A stretch of 7,041 nt of DNA from Bacillota bacterium (GTDB taxonomy: Bacteria; Bacillota; Dethiobacteria; DTU022; JAAZDU01), in assembly GCA_012512665.1 (NCBI GenBank), contig JAAZDU010000354.1, positions 1 to 7,041 on the forward strand, given 5' to 3'. Below the pieces are notes generated by a model. It saw nothing but the letters and a program-made list of their open reading frames with translations, ran no database searches and was not told where the DNA came from. Made by a program: the position numbers and the translations under genes. The first letter of the stretch is position 1, and each line of letters begins with the position of its first letter. This document shows positions 1-5,526 of the stretch, piece by piece.

Positions 1-251
1 AAGCACCAGAGGAAAAGCCTGACAAGGGGGGTAAAGAAAAACCCGCTGAAACTAAAAAACCTGAAGAAAAACCTGACAAAGACAAACCTGCTGAGCCAAT
101 TGAGCCTCAGCCCAAAGAACCGGCACCAGTGGAACCTGAACCACCGCAAGAACCTGAAACAGAAGAACCCGGGCCTATGGAGCCAATACCCGGAGAACCA
201 AACGATGATATACCTGACAAATCTAACGATCTTAAGCCTATTAATCCCTAG
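1..251 (+). CDS. C-terminal tail of a Pro/Glu/Lys-rich protein (5' partial)
   Basis: An open frame enters from the left edge (first full codon at position 3) and stops with TAG at 249-251, leaving 82 residues. They are almost entirely Pro, Glu, Lys and Asp, with loose repeats of EKPDK, KPEEKPDK and EPEPPQEPE. Such tails are usually disordered. In Firmicutes they are common at the C-terminus of envelope proteins, for example class A penicillin-binding proteins, but no catalytic domain lies inside the window, so the identity is unknown. No LPXTG motif or C-terminal membrane segment is present, so the tail is not a sortase anchor. The base sequence is correspondingly low in complexity. The gene is followed by a convincing bidirectional terminator and is convergent with the tRNA-Ser/tadA unit. 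I chose this frame because the other two give either early stops or a composition unlike a protein. Confidence 0.7.
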   Translation, partial: APEEKPDKGGKEKPAETKKPEEKPDKDKPAEPIEPQPKEPAPVEPEPPQEPETEEPGPMEPIPGEPNDDIPDKSNDLKPINP

Positions 252-309
252 CCAGGCCTGGGGATGTGCTTTGCCCTATAAAACACAATTTGTTTAAAAG
301 AGCAAAAGC

Positions 310-347
310 AAAGTAGAATTACTTAATTAAAAAGTAATTTCTACTTT
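310..347. terminator. Bidirectional AT-rich terminator hairpin
   Basis: A near-perfect inverted repeat has left arm 310-324 and right arm 332-347, one bulged T and a 7-nt loop (325-331). It lies between the convergent Pro-rich gene and tRNA-Ser. The right arm ends in TTTT for plus-strand transcripts, and the minus strand reads into GCTTTT. The stem is AT-rich, so each direction alone is a moderately strong signal. Its position between two converging units supports the call. Confidence 0.65.
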
Positions 348-434
348 TGGTTAGCTGTGCAGGCTAATAACTGTTGTCAAAGGCAGCCCTATAATTAACG
401 ATGCGGCTATGGAGAACGCGGCTTGTATAATAAA

Positions 435-527
435 TGGCGGATGGGAGAGGATTCGAACCTCCGGTGGAGGGTTACTCCACAGTGGTTTTCGAGACCACCG
501 CCTTCAACCAGACTCGGCCACCCATCC
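435..527 (-). tRNA. tRNA-Ser (anticodon CGA), CCA encoded
   Basis: Read on the minus strand this is a complete class II tRNA of 93 nt. The acceptor stem is GGATGGG paired with CCCATCC, followed by discriminator G and an encoded CCA at 437-435. The D arm is GCC...GGC. The anticodon stem GTGGT/ACCAC has loop CTCGAAA, giving anticodon CGA (plus-strand 489-491), which reads UCG. A long variable arm (TGGAG/CTCCA) typical of serine tRNA and a T arm with TTCGAAT complete the fold. It lies 86 nt downstream of tadA on the same strand, so it may be cotranscribed. A perfect TATAAT (plus-strand 608-613) lies between them but has a poor -35, so a separate promoter is uncertain. The terminator at 310-347 probably ends the transcript. 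Confidence 0.97.
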
Positions 528-613
528 GCAATTATTTGTCACCATCTCAGCTTAAATTTTAAATTATTCTGCAGGATTATGCAAGCAATAGCAAGAAATA
601 AATATAAATTATA

Positions 614-1060
614 CTACCTTTTGCTGCGGAAAAATTCTTTTAAAAGCTGGCCGCACTCTTCTGCCAGCACGCCGGGGGTAACCTCCAAAGTGTGGTTTAG
701 CCTCTCATCCTGAACCAGGTTGTAAAGAGTGCCGCATGCCCCCCCTTTGGGGTCGGCGGCACCGTATACCAGCCTGTCAACGCGCGCCTGCACCAGTGCC
801 CCGGCACACATGGCACAGGGCTCAAGGGTAACATAAAGAGTAGCCCCGCTAAGACGCCAGCCACCCAGGATTGCCCCTGCCCGCCGCAAAACAAGTATTT
901 CGGCATGGGCGGTAGCATCGCTTTTTTCTTCCCGGCGGTTATGGTCCCGGCAAATAATCCTGCCGTCCAGGACTAAAACGGCTCCAACGGGCACCTCGTC
1001 TTGAGCCAGCGCTGCCCTGGCCTCCAGCAGGGCCTCCTTCATATAGAGGATGTCTTCCAA
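614..1060 (-). CDS. tadA: tRNA-specific adenosine deaminase TadA
   Basis: A 148-residue cytidine/adenosine-deaminase fold protein, the usual length for TadA. The zinc site is intact: H52-A-E54 (within TAHAE) supplies a zinc ligand and the proton-shuttling glutamate, and P81-C82-A-M-C85 supplies the two cysteine ligands. The N-terminal KEALLEARAAL helix, VPVGAVLV, N41 and the RLVYGAADPKGGACG segment all fit the family. TadA converts A34 to inosine in tRNA-Arg(ACG) in the cytoplasm. The start is TTG at 1060-1058, because GGAGGT (plus-strand 1070-1075) lies 9 nt upstream. The first ATG (residue 7) has no ribosome binding site and would trim the N-terminal helix. Expression is probably from the promoter at 1130-1158. 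Related guanine deaminases share the zinc motifs, but length and sequence favour TadA. Confidence 0.95.
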   Translation of the reverse strand: MEDILYMKEALLEARAALAQDEVPVGAVLVLDGRIICRDHNRREEKSDATAHAEILVLRRAGAILGGWRLSGATLYVTLEPCAMCAGALVQARVDRLVYGAADPKGGACGTLYNLVQDERLNHTLEVTPGVLAEECGQLLKEFFRSKR

Positions 1061-1129
1061 GCGGGCAATACCTCCAGCTAATGCTATCTACCATTTTTGG
1101 TATGTTTCAAATAATTTTAAGCGGGTTTC

Positions 1130-1158
1130 ATTATACAACAGCATCTGTTCTTTGTAAA
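1130..1158 (-). promoter_or_regulatory. Sigma-A promoter of tadA
   Basis: On the minus strand TTTACA (plus-strand 1153-1158) is followed by exactly 17 nt and TATAAT (1130-1135): 5/6 and 6/6 matches to the sigma-A consensus. Transcription would begin near 1123, leaving a leader of about 60 nt before the TTG start. No terminator or riboswitch fold was seen in this leader. Confidence 0.7.
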
Positions 1159-1236
1159 GTGCGCTTGCTTTGGCCTGTAATCCTGGCATACACCGAGCAA
1201 AAGCTTTTGCCAAAAGATAATACAGCAAGAGCAGTA

Positions 1237-1265
1237 TTTACAGGGTACTTTTATTCGATTATGAT
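1237..1265 (+). promoter_or_regulatory. Sigma-A promoter of the DUF2726-like gene
   Basis: TTTACA (1237-1242), a 17-nt spacer and TATGAT (1260-1265) give 5/6 and 5/6 matches with ideal spacing. It is divergent from the tadA promoter, with about 80 nt between the two -35 boxes. Transcription would start near 1272, about 30 nt before the GTG start. Confidence 0.6.
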
Positions 1266-1303
1266 AGGTACAAGCAAAGTCTTAAAAAGGAGTGGCTATT
1301 TCT

Positions 1304-1876
1304 GTGAGGTTTATTTTACCAGCTCTTTTAGTTTTAACTGTTCTCCTCTACCTGCAAAAAGCTTTTGCCCCGGAAAAAAACCACGGCCGCCCCGAGCTGC
1401 CCCCCGAAATCAAGGAAAAATCTTTTTTTTCTAACAGGGAAAAGGCCTTTTTTGCCGCCTTGCAAGAGGCCGTGGGGGATAATTTTTTAATCTTCCCCAA
1501 CCTGTTAGCCCTGGACCTGGTGGAGATGAAGGGCAGGAAAAAAATTGTTGACCGGGCCAGGGAATACATGGCAAATGCCAGGATAAACGCGGCTTTGTTT
1601 GACAGGGACACATATCAGCTCCGCGAGGTTATTATTATACAGGACCTTACCGCACCAAACTATCATGATAAAGAATGGTTAAAGAACCTTTTAGAAAAGG
1701 GCGGTATTAAGGTGCTAAAGCTGTACCAAAGAAAAATTTGGGATCCTGCCTGGCTGAAGGATAAAATTGAAGAGCGCCTGGCCTTCGTTTCCCACCACGA
1801 AAAGGGCAAAGTTACCCCCCTGCCAACGATAAAAAATACATCCACGCCTCCAAATAAAAACAACATGGAGTGTTAA
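1304..1876 (+). CDS. Membrane-anchored DUF2726-like protein
   Basis: A protein of 190 residues. Residues 3-22 form one hydrophobic segment (FILPALLVLTVLLYL) followed by a Lys/Pro-rich linker, so the body is probably tethered to the membrane by its N-terminus. Residues about 42-140 resemble DUF2726: a helix starting NREKAFFAALQEAVGD, then FLIFPNL, a basic stretch, strand AALFDRD, strand EVIIIQD, and helix plus strand KNLLEKGGIKVLKL. Known DUF2726 proteins have a PD-(D/E)XK-nuclease-like core. By my from-memory alignment the acidic catalytic positions read N95 and I112-Q113-D114, so nuclease activity looks unlikely. The tail is Pro/Thr/Asn-rich and may be disordered. An in-frame GTG at 1292 overlaps its own AAGGAG site and cannot be used with it, so I chose GTG at 1304 (11-nt spacing). 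Function is unknown, and the gene appears to be a single-gene unit. Confidence 0.75.
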   Translation: MRFILPALLVLTVLLYLQKAFAPEKNHGRPELPPEIKEKSFFSNREKAFFAALQEAVGDNFLIFPNLLALDLVEMKGRKKIVDRAREYMANARINAALFDRDTYQLREVIIIQDLTAPNYHDKEWLKNLLEKGGIKVLKLYQRKIWDPAWLKDKIEERLAFVSHHEKGKVTPLPTIKNTSTPPNKNNMEC

Positions 1877-1916
1877 AAAACTCTTCCTTGCCAGGGTAAG
1901 CTAAATTTTCTTTTTC

Positions 1917-1945
1917 TTGCTATTTCCCCTTAAATTGTTTATACT
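1917..1945 (+). promoter_or_regulatory. Candidate sigma-A promoter of the radical SAM gene
   Basis: TTGCTA (1917-1922), 17 nt and TATACT (1940-1945) match the consensus at 4/6 and 5/6. It would give a leader of about 66 nt to the ATG at 2018. Two further TATAAT hexamers at 1975-1980 and 1984-1989 lack good -35 boxes, so the true start is not settled. Confidence 0.45.
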
Positions 1946-1979
1946 GATGATACTATAGTTTCCCACAGAGAGGATATAA

Positions 1980-1997
1980 TAAGTATAATAATACTTA
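1980..1997. repeat. 18-bp perfect palindrome, possible operator
   Basis: TAAGTAT and ATACTTA are perfect 7-bp arms around an AATA centre. The palindrome overlaps a TATAAT (1984-1989), sits just before the ribosome binding site of the radical SAM gene, and lies downstream of the preferred promoter. The size and symmetry fit a dimeric repressor site. The region is AT-rich, so chance cannot be excluded. Confidence 0.35.
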
Positions 1998-2017
1998 ATT
2001 AAGGGGTCTTTAAACTA

Positions 2018-3784
2018 ATGAAAAAAATTGTGCTTATTGAGCCGCAAATTGGACAGGACCATGTTTACAGCCTCATTAAGATGCCCAGGCTCGGCCTCCC
2101 GTTGCTTGGTACACAGTTAAAAGAAGCCGGCTACCAGGTAGATTTGTACACGGCTAAAATTGATGAACTTCCCTGGCATAAGATAGTGAAGGCAGACCTG
2201 GTTGGCATATCTCTCACCACTTCTACCAGCCTTGAAGGGTACCGCATGGCAGATTTTTTGCGCTCACAGCAGGTTACAGTAGTTATAGGGGGAATACATC
2301 CTACCTTTCTGCCAGATGAAGCGCTGCAACACGCTGATTACGTCATTAAAGGTGAGGCTGATTTTACTTTCCTTGAACTTGTGCGCTCCCTGGAAAAAGG
2401 AGAATCCCCGCATAACATCCCCGGCTTATCCTTCCGCAAACAAAATAATGAAGTAATCCACAACCCATGTCCTGAAGAATGGGTGGATATAAATCAAACT
2501 CCCATGCCAGATCTCTCCCTTTTCAGGATTGGTGAACCCAGGGTGGTTCCCATTATGACTTCCAGGGGTTGCCCTTTCAACTGTACCTTTTGTAGCGTTA
2601 CGGCTATGTTTGGGCACCAGTACCGCTTTCGGCACACCGAGAAGGTTTTAAAAGAGCTTGCCATGTATCAGGGCAGAAGCGTCTTTTTTGTAGATGATCA
2701 TTTCACGGCTAATAAAAAACGCTGTAAAGAATTGTTACAGGGGATTATAGACCATAAGATTTCTCTAAAAAGATGGTCTGCCCAGGTAAGGGTGGAGGCG
2801 GCAAAGGACGATGAGCTTTTGCAGCTGATGCAAAAAAGCGGGGGCAGCATTGCTTTTGTGGGTTTAGAATCTATTAACCCCGCTACCTTAGAAGCGTACA
2901 ACAAAAAGCAAAGCCTGGATGATATTAAGGAATGTGTTCGCCGCTTCCACGATTACAAGATAAGGGTCCACGGCATGTTTGTGCTGGGAAGCGACGAGGA
3001 TACGATTCAAACCATAAGGGATACGGTGGACTTTTCCCTGGATACCCGCATCGATAGCGTACAGTTTCTAACCCTGACGCCCCTCCCAGGAACCCCATTC
3101 TTCCATAAACTAGATGAAGAAGGGCGCCTTTTAACCAAAGACTGGGAACTTTACGATGGCCACCATGTTGTTTTCCTGCCCGCTAAAATGTCGCCGGAAG
3201 AGCTCCAGGAGGAAACGGTAAAAGTTTTTAAACGCTTTTACTCTCTGAGACATGTGCTACAAAATGTGGGCCTCACGGGGTCCCATTCCGCCCTTTACAG
3301 GGGAGTAGGCTGGTGGCTGTCGAGAAGGTTTGCCAAGCAAAGCCGCTGGTACGACCAGGCCCTTGCCTTCCTAAAAGAAGGACAAAAGCATGGCCATGTT
3401 CTTTCGCGCAAGGTACAGGAAATAAAAGAGGGAATGTTGGAGCTGAAAGCAAACAACAATCCCTTAAAAATATACATAAACGATCAAAAAGGAGTTATTT
3501 ATTTAAAAATACAGGGCTTCTTAAACCGCTTTAACCTGCACGAACTAAACCACACCCTTAGAAAAATGATACCCCAACATTGCTTCCATTTAGTTGTAAA
3601 TACCGAGGAATTAAACTTCTCTTCTGAAAAAACGGCCAGGGCTTTTACCAGGCTCCTGGAAAAAATTAATAGGCGAACGCACCGCCTTCAGCTCATTTAC
3701 CGTGAAGGAGAAAATAAGCTGCGCCTTTTACAGCAGCAGGCCCTTAAAATGCCGCGCTTTGAAATTCTGCCCGTAAAAAAATAA
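2018..3784 (+). CDS. B12-binding radical SAM protein with C-terminal STAS-like domain
   Basis: A 588-residue protein. Residues 1 to about 135 form a Rossmann-like cobalamin-binding domain (KKIVLIEP, then LVGISL, VVIGGIHPTFLPDEAL and YVIKGEADFTFLEL). I see no DxHxxG motif, so cobalamin, if bound, would not use the classical lower-axial histidine. The radical SAM domain (about 175-400) carries C185-P-F-N-C189-T-F-C192 for the 4Fe-4S cluster, VFFVDDHF, the FVGLES segment and LTPLPGTP. Class B radical SAM enzymes of this architecture typically methylate or rearrange unreactive carbons; the substrate here is unknown. Residues about 482-588 are an extra module with alternating strands and helices (KGVIYLKIQG, LNHTLRKMI, HLVVNTEEL, TRLLEKI, LQLIY, FEILPV) that resembles STAS. 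The start ATG follows AAGGGG (2001-2006). Its 3' end is 24 nt from the convergent CBS gene, with no terminator seen between them. Confidence 0.9.
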   Translation: MKKIVLIEPQIGQDHVYSLIKMPRLGLPLLGTQLKEAGYQVDLYTAKIDELPWHKIVKADLVGISLTTSTSLEGYRMADFLRSQQVTVVIGGIHPTFLPDEALQHADYVIKGEADFTFLELVRSLEKGESPHNIPGLSFRKQNNEVIHNPCPEEWVDINQTPMPDLSLFRIGEPRVVPIMTSRGCPFNCTFCSVTAMFGHQYRFRHTEKVLKELAMYQGRSVFFVDDHFTANKKRCKELLQGIIDHKISLKRWSAQVRVEAAKDDELLQLMQKSGGSIAFVGLESINPATLEAYNKKQSLDDIKECVRRFHDYKIRVHGMFVLGSDEDTIQTIRDTVDFSLDTRIDSVQFLTLTPLPGTPFFHKLDEEGRLLTKDWELYDGHHVVFLPAKMSPEELQEETVKVFKRFYSLRHVLQNVGLTGSHSALYRGVGWWLSRRFAKQSRWYDQALAFLKEGQKHGHVLSRKVQEIKEGMLELKANNNPLKIYINDQKGVIYLKIQGFLNRFNLHELNHTLRKMIPQHCFHLVVNTEELNFSSEKTARAFTRLLEKINRRTHRLQLIYREGENKLRLLQQQALKMPRFEILPVKK

Positions 3785-3808
3785 AATCAACTATTTTACT
3801 GCTGCTTA

Positions 3809-4252
3809 CTACTGCCCGGAGCTGCGGGAAAGGCCTTGCCTCAGTTCATCCTTTCTAAAAAGCGTAACACAATATTCAATAATTTCCCTTCTCCTAACGA
3901 TACCAATAAAAACCCCTTCATCGTCCACAACGGGGACAAAATTTTGCTCTATGGCCAGCGATAGCAAGTCTTCAACTTTGGCATCGATGCGGACCGGCTC
4001 AATTTTCCGTGCCCGGGGAACATCTTTCAGCATTATTCTTTCAGTACTTTTAAAAGTAAGGCCGGGGGTATTCTTTAGCTTCCACAACAAATCTCCCTCT
4101 GTAATGGTTCCAACATACTTTCCTTTGCTGTCAATAAGGGGCACAGCTGAATAACGATGATGCTCCATCTTCTCCAGTGCCTGCCTCATGGTACATTGCA
4201 AGGGCAAATAAACAACATCTTTTTTAGGCACAAGTAAAAATGCAATGTTCAT
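3809..4252 (-). CDS. Two-CBS-domain protein, YkuL/DarB-like
   Basis: A protein of 147 residues made almost wholly of a CBS pair (Bateman module). CBS1 covers about 8-60, with TMRQALEKMEHHRYSAVPLID and GKYVGTITEGDLL. CBS2 covers about 74-128, with MLKDVPR, NFVPVVDDEGVFIGIVRRREII. Such modules bind adenine nucleotides and act as sensors. The length and the MLxDxPR and VFxGIxxRR features recall B. subtilis YkuL (DarB/CbpB), which binds c-di-AMP; transferring that ligand here is inference. There is no attached enzymatic or membrane domain. The ATG at 4252-4250 is preceded by GGAGG (plus-strand 4263-4267) with 10-nt spacing and begins the family-like MNIAFLLVPK. The frame stays open upstream to a TTG at 4324 with its own GAAGGAG only 4 nt away, so a 24-residue-longer form is possible but less likely. 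It lies 162 nt downstream of the ykuS homologue on the same strand. Confidence 0.88.
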   Translation of the reverse strand: MNIAFLLVPKKDVVYLPLQCTMRQALEKMEHHRYSAVPLIDSKGKYVGTITEGDLLWKLKNTPGLTFKSTERIMLKDVPRARKIEPVRIDAKVEDLLSLAIEQNFVPVVDDEGVFIGIVRRREIIEYCVTLFRKDELRQGLSRSSGQ

Positions 4253-4332
4253 AATAAAAAAGCCTCCTTTTTGGAACCCCTTTAATAATTCAACATTGCC
4301 CTTTACTATCCCTTTTTTAGGCAAGGAACTCC

Positions 4333-4357
4333 TTCAAAAAAGAAGCAATATTTTGAA
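4333..4357. repeat. 7-bp inverted repeat between ykuS-like and CBS genes
   Basis: TTCAAAA (4333-4339) and TTTTGAA (4351-4357) flank an 11-nt loop. On the minus strand no T-run follows, so it is a poor intrinsic terminator. It may be a weak attenuator, an mRNA stabiliser or chance in AT-rich DNA. Confidence 0.25.
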
Positions 4358-4414
4358 CAAAAGATTAACTATTTTAAGATTACTCTATTTTTAGGATTCT
4401 TCTATGGCTTCCTT

Positions 4415-4660
4415 TTAGTGGAGTCTTTGCTTAATATAGGAAAACACTTCTTCTTTAGTCAACCCCTCGACATTTATAACCGGAATATCCTGCACAATAT
4501 CTTGTATCCCCATCATATTCATATCAGCTCCGGTAACAACCAGGGCAGAAATATCCTCCCCCAGGGATTGACTACCGTTATAATCAATAACTTCTATACC
4601 CTCCTTTCGCAAGAAATCTTTTATACGGGATAGCGCTGGGCTAACGGCAACAGTTACCAA
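4415..4660 (-). CDS. ykuS: UPF0180 family protein (YkuS homologue)
   Basis: An 81-residue soluble protein, the same length as I recall for B. subtilis YkuS. Features shared with UPF0180 are an N-terminal strand (VTVAVSPAL), a helix and strand (FLRKEGIEVIDY), the signature VVTGADMNMMGIQD at 41-54 (compare VVTGQDSNVMGI in YkuS), then PVINVEGLTKEEV. The molecular function of the family is not known. The start is TTG at 4660-4658: AAAGGAGG (plus-strand 4669-4676) lies 8 nt upstream. A GTG further upstream (4729) keeps the frame open but would encode 23 residues that read through this binding site and have no family counterpart. The gene is first in a minus-strand pair with the CBS gene and divergent from DUF3870. 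Confidence 0.9.
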   Translation of the reverse strand: MVTVAVSPALSRIKDFLRKEGIEVIDYNGSQSLGEDISALVVTGADMNMMGIQDIVQDIPVINVEGLTKEEVFSYIKQRLH

Positions 4661-4959
4661 CTTATTTGCCTCCTTTATATTAATTATACTCTTGATAGTC
4701 ATTAACATTACTATTTTACCCTTCGACACAGTTCGTATGTAAAGGCCGGCAAGCTATTAAAAAAATTTATCATTTAAGAAAGAAATTTAATATTTTTAGG
4801 GGTGTTCAAGAGGAGAAAAAAGTATTAAAAATATGGTTAGAAGGCATGTGAGTGAAATAACAAACTTAAGCTTATGGAAACCTTGTTTTCTTATATGAAA
4901 CCGGGTTTACAAAATCGGTAAGTTATAGTAAAACATAAACTAGGGGTAAGGGTCGTATA
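4661..4959. other. AT-rich divergent intergenic region
   Basis: About 300 nt separate the ykuS homologue from the DUF3870 gene. For ykuS on the minus strand I see TTTACA (plus-strand 4738-4743) with TAAAAT (4713-4718) at a long 19-nt spacing, and an isolated TATAAT at 4683-4688; neither is decisive. The middle (about 4755-4800) is very AT-rich and could act as UP-element-like DNA. A small inverted repeat AAACC-G-GGTTT sits at 4898-4908, overlapping the candidate -35 of the DUF3870 promoter. A 21-codon frame beginning at ATG 4833 has no properly spaced ribosome binding site. No RNA gene was recognised. Confidence 0.5.
4906..4934 (+). promoter_or_regulatory. Candidate sigma-A promoter of the DUF3870 gene
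   Basis: TTTACA (4906-4911) is followed by 17 nt and TAAAAC (4929-4934), matching at 5/6 and 4/6. It would start transcription near 4941, just before the TAAGGGT ribosome binding site. The small inverted repeat at 4898-4908 overlaps the -35 box and could be a regulator site. Confidence 0.4.
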
Positions 4960-5313
4960 ATGCAAGCATCAAAGCACTACCCTGAAGATTCAATCTTACT
5001 GTCAGGTTATGCCAAGCTCCCCGCCAATATGGTAAGGGCTTCAACAGAACAGGTAATAGGTGTTGCCGTAGTTGTGGACCCTAAAACATCGCTAGTTATC
5101 GATGCTGAATGTTCGCTGGTGTTAGAAATAGCCAGAAACTTTTTAAAAGATATTATGATTGGCATTAACCTGGAAAAAGATTTTGATGACTTAATATCAA
5201 AGATTGAAAAGCGCTATCAAGGCAGTGCCAGCAAGGCTATTATGACTGCTTTAAAGGTCATCTATAATAAATATTTGGGCTACTTAAAAAACAACTCTCC
5301 TAAAACACAATAA
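4960..5313 (+). CDS. DUF3870 domain-containing protein
   Basis: A 117-residue soluble protein that is essentially one DUF3870 domain. Recognisable family features are SGYAKLP at 15-21, a VVVDPKT strand-turn at 37-43, the DAEC segment at 48-51, the helix LEIARNFLKDIMIG, and the C-terminal RYQGSASKAIMTALKVIYNKYL helix. The biochemical function of DUF3870 is unknown. No membrane segment or signal peptide is present. The ATG follows TAAGGGT (4947-4953) at a good distance. It lies upstream of the CoA-transferase on the same strand, separated by 213 nt containing structured RNA and a terminator, so the two genes may be only partly cotranscribed. C51 in DAEC is a candidate functional residue, which is inference only. 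Confidence 0.87.
   Translation: MQASKHYPEDSILLSGYAKLPANMVRASTEQVIGVAVVVDPKTSLVIDAECSLVLEIARNFLKDIMIGINLEKDFDDLISKIEKRYQGSASKAIMTALKVIYNKYLGYLKNNSPKTQ
5240..5268 (+). promoter_or_regulatory. Possible internal promoter at the end of the DUF3870 gene
   Basis: A perfect TATAAT (5263-5268) lies 17 nt after TTATGA (5240-5245), a weak 3/6 -35. It would start an RNA near 5275, running through the structured region to the terminator at 5490 (about 215 nt) or on into the CoA-transferase. The site is inside coding sequence, so chance is a real possibility. Confidence 0.3.
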
Positions 5314-5390
5314 TCGAAGGTGGGCCGAATGGTTGGCTTACCAGGAGGCCTTATCCTTGCCGCTTTGCCTGTTGGGAAAGGCTCAAGGTT

Positions 5391-5409
5391 TATAACCCGC
5401 GTATAACCC
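5391..5409 (+). repeat. Direct repeat TATAACCC-GCG-TATAACCC
   Basis: Two identical 8-nt copies (5391-5398 and 5402-5409) are separated by GCG at the tip of hairpin 2. The preceding GGTT (5387-5390) can pair with AACC of either copy, giving a short triloop hairpin or the longer bulged helix. Confidence 0.6.
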
Positions 5410-5430
5410 TAGGTTTTTCCCGCCCCAGGC

Positions 5431-5490
5431 AAAACCCGGTTGAAAAGGCACGGGAGCCGCGTACTCTCGCCATAGCCGGGTTTTTTGTTT
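5431..5490 (+). terminator. Extended intrinsic terminator before the CoA-transferase
   Basis: AAAACCCGG (5431-5439) pairs perfectly with CCGGGTTTT (5476-5484), and the T-rich stretch at 5481-5490 follows. Inside, GGC (5447-5449) pairs with GCC (5469-5471) and GGGAG (5452-5456) with CTCTC (5464-5468, one G-U), around loop 5457-5463. It ends the DUF3870 or small-RNA transcript. As it is 36 nt from the CoA-transferase start, it may also work as an attenuator. Its first three bases are shared with hairpin 2, so the two structures compete only slightly. Confidence 0.75.
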
Positions 5491-5526
5491 GCAAAAAATT
5501 TACTAAATTAATAAAGGATGATGAAC

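Larger units (their letters stand above)
5323..5490 (+). ncRNA. Structured leader or small RNA of unknown class
   Basis: Three ordered folds are visible. Hairpin 1 (5323-5350) has GGCC/GGCC and TGGT/ACCA stems separated by a symmetric 3x3 loop (GAA opposite GGA) that could form tandem G-A pairs. Hairpin 2 (5364-5433) is long: TTTGCCTG/CAGGCAAA gives 8 bp, then a 2x4 internal loop, GGGAAA/TTTCCC gives 6 bp, and an inner GGTTTATA/TATAACC helix has one bulged T. The third fold is the terminator at 5431-5490. I do not recognise a known riboswitch: T-box, cobalamin, TPP, SAM, FMN, glycine, lysine and SRP core motifs are absent. It lies directly before the CoA-transferase, so it could be an attenuating leader, or a free-standing RNA of 6S-like size. 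The stems are seen in the sequence; the function is inference. Confidence 0.5.

Noticed and set aside
423..713. Plus-strand open frame across tRNA-Ser and the end of tadA
   Set aside because: It overlaps the tRNA and lies antisense to tadA, with no ribosome binding site; a shadow frame.
1081..1434. 117-codon plus-strand frame upstream of the DUF2726-like gene
   Set aside because: It runs over both divergent promoters and overlaps the real gene in another frame; no family resemblance and no ribosome binding site.
1863..1885. Weak hairpin after the DUF2726-like gene as a terminator
   Set aside because: The stem is only about 4 bp and no clean T-run follows.
2426..2635. Minus-strand open frames inside the radical SAM gene
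   Set aside because: Antisense shadows of a well-supported long gene, with no independent signals.
4661..4729. Longer YkuS homologue from a GTG at 4729
   Set aside because: A strong AAAGGAGG at 8-nt spacing points to TTG 4660, which gives the family-typical 81 residues.
4833..4898. Possible 21-residue peptide upstream of DUF3870
   Set aside because: The nearest AGGAG is about 17 nt from the ATG and the peptide has no recognisable feature.
5314..5526. T-box, cobalamin riboswitch or SRP RNA in the leader before the CoA-transferase
   Set aside because: The T-box AGGGTGGNACCGCG, the B12-box and the SRP apical-loop motif are all absent.
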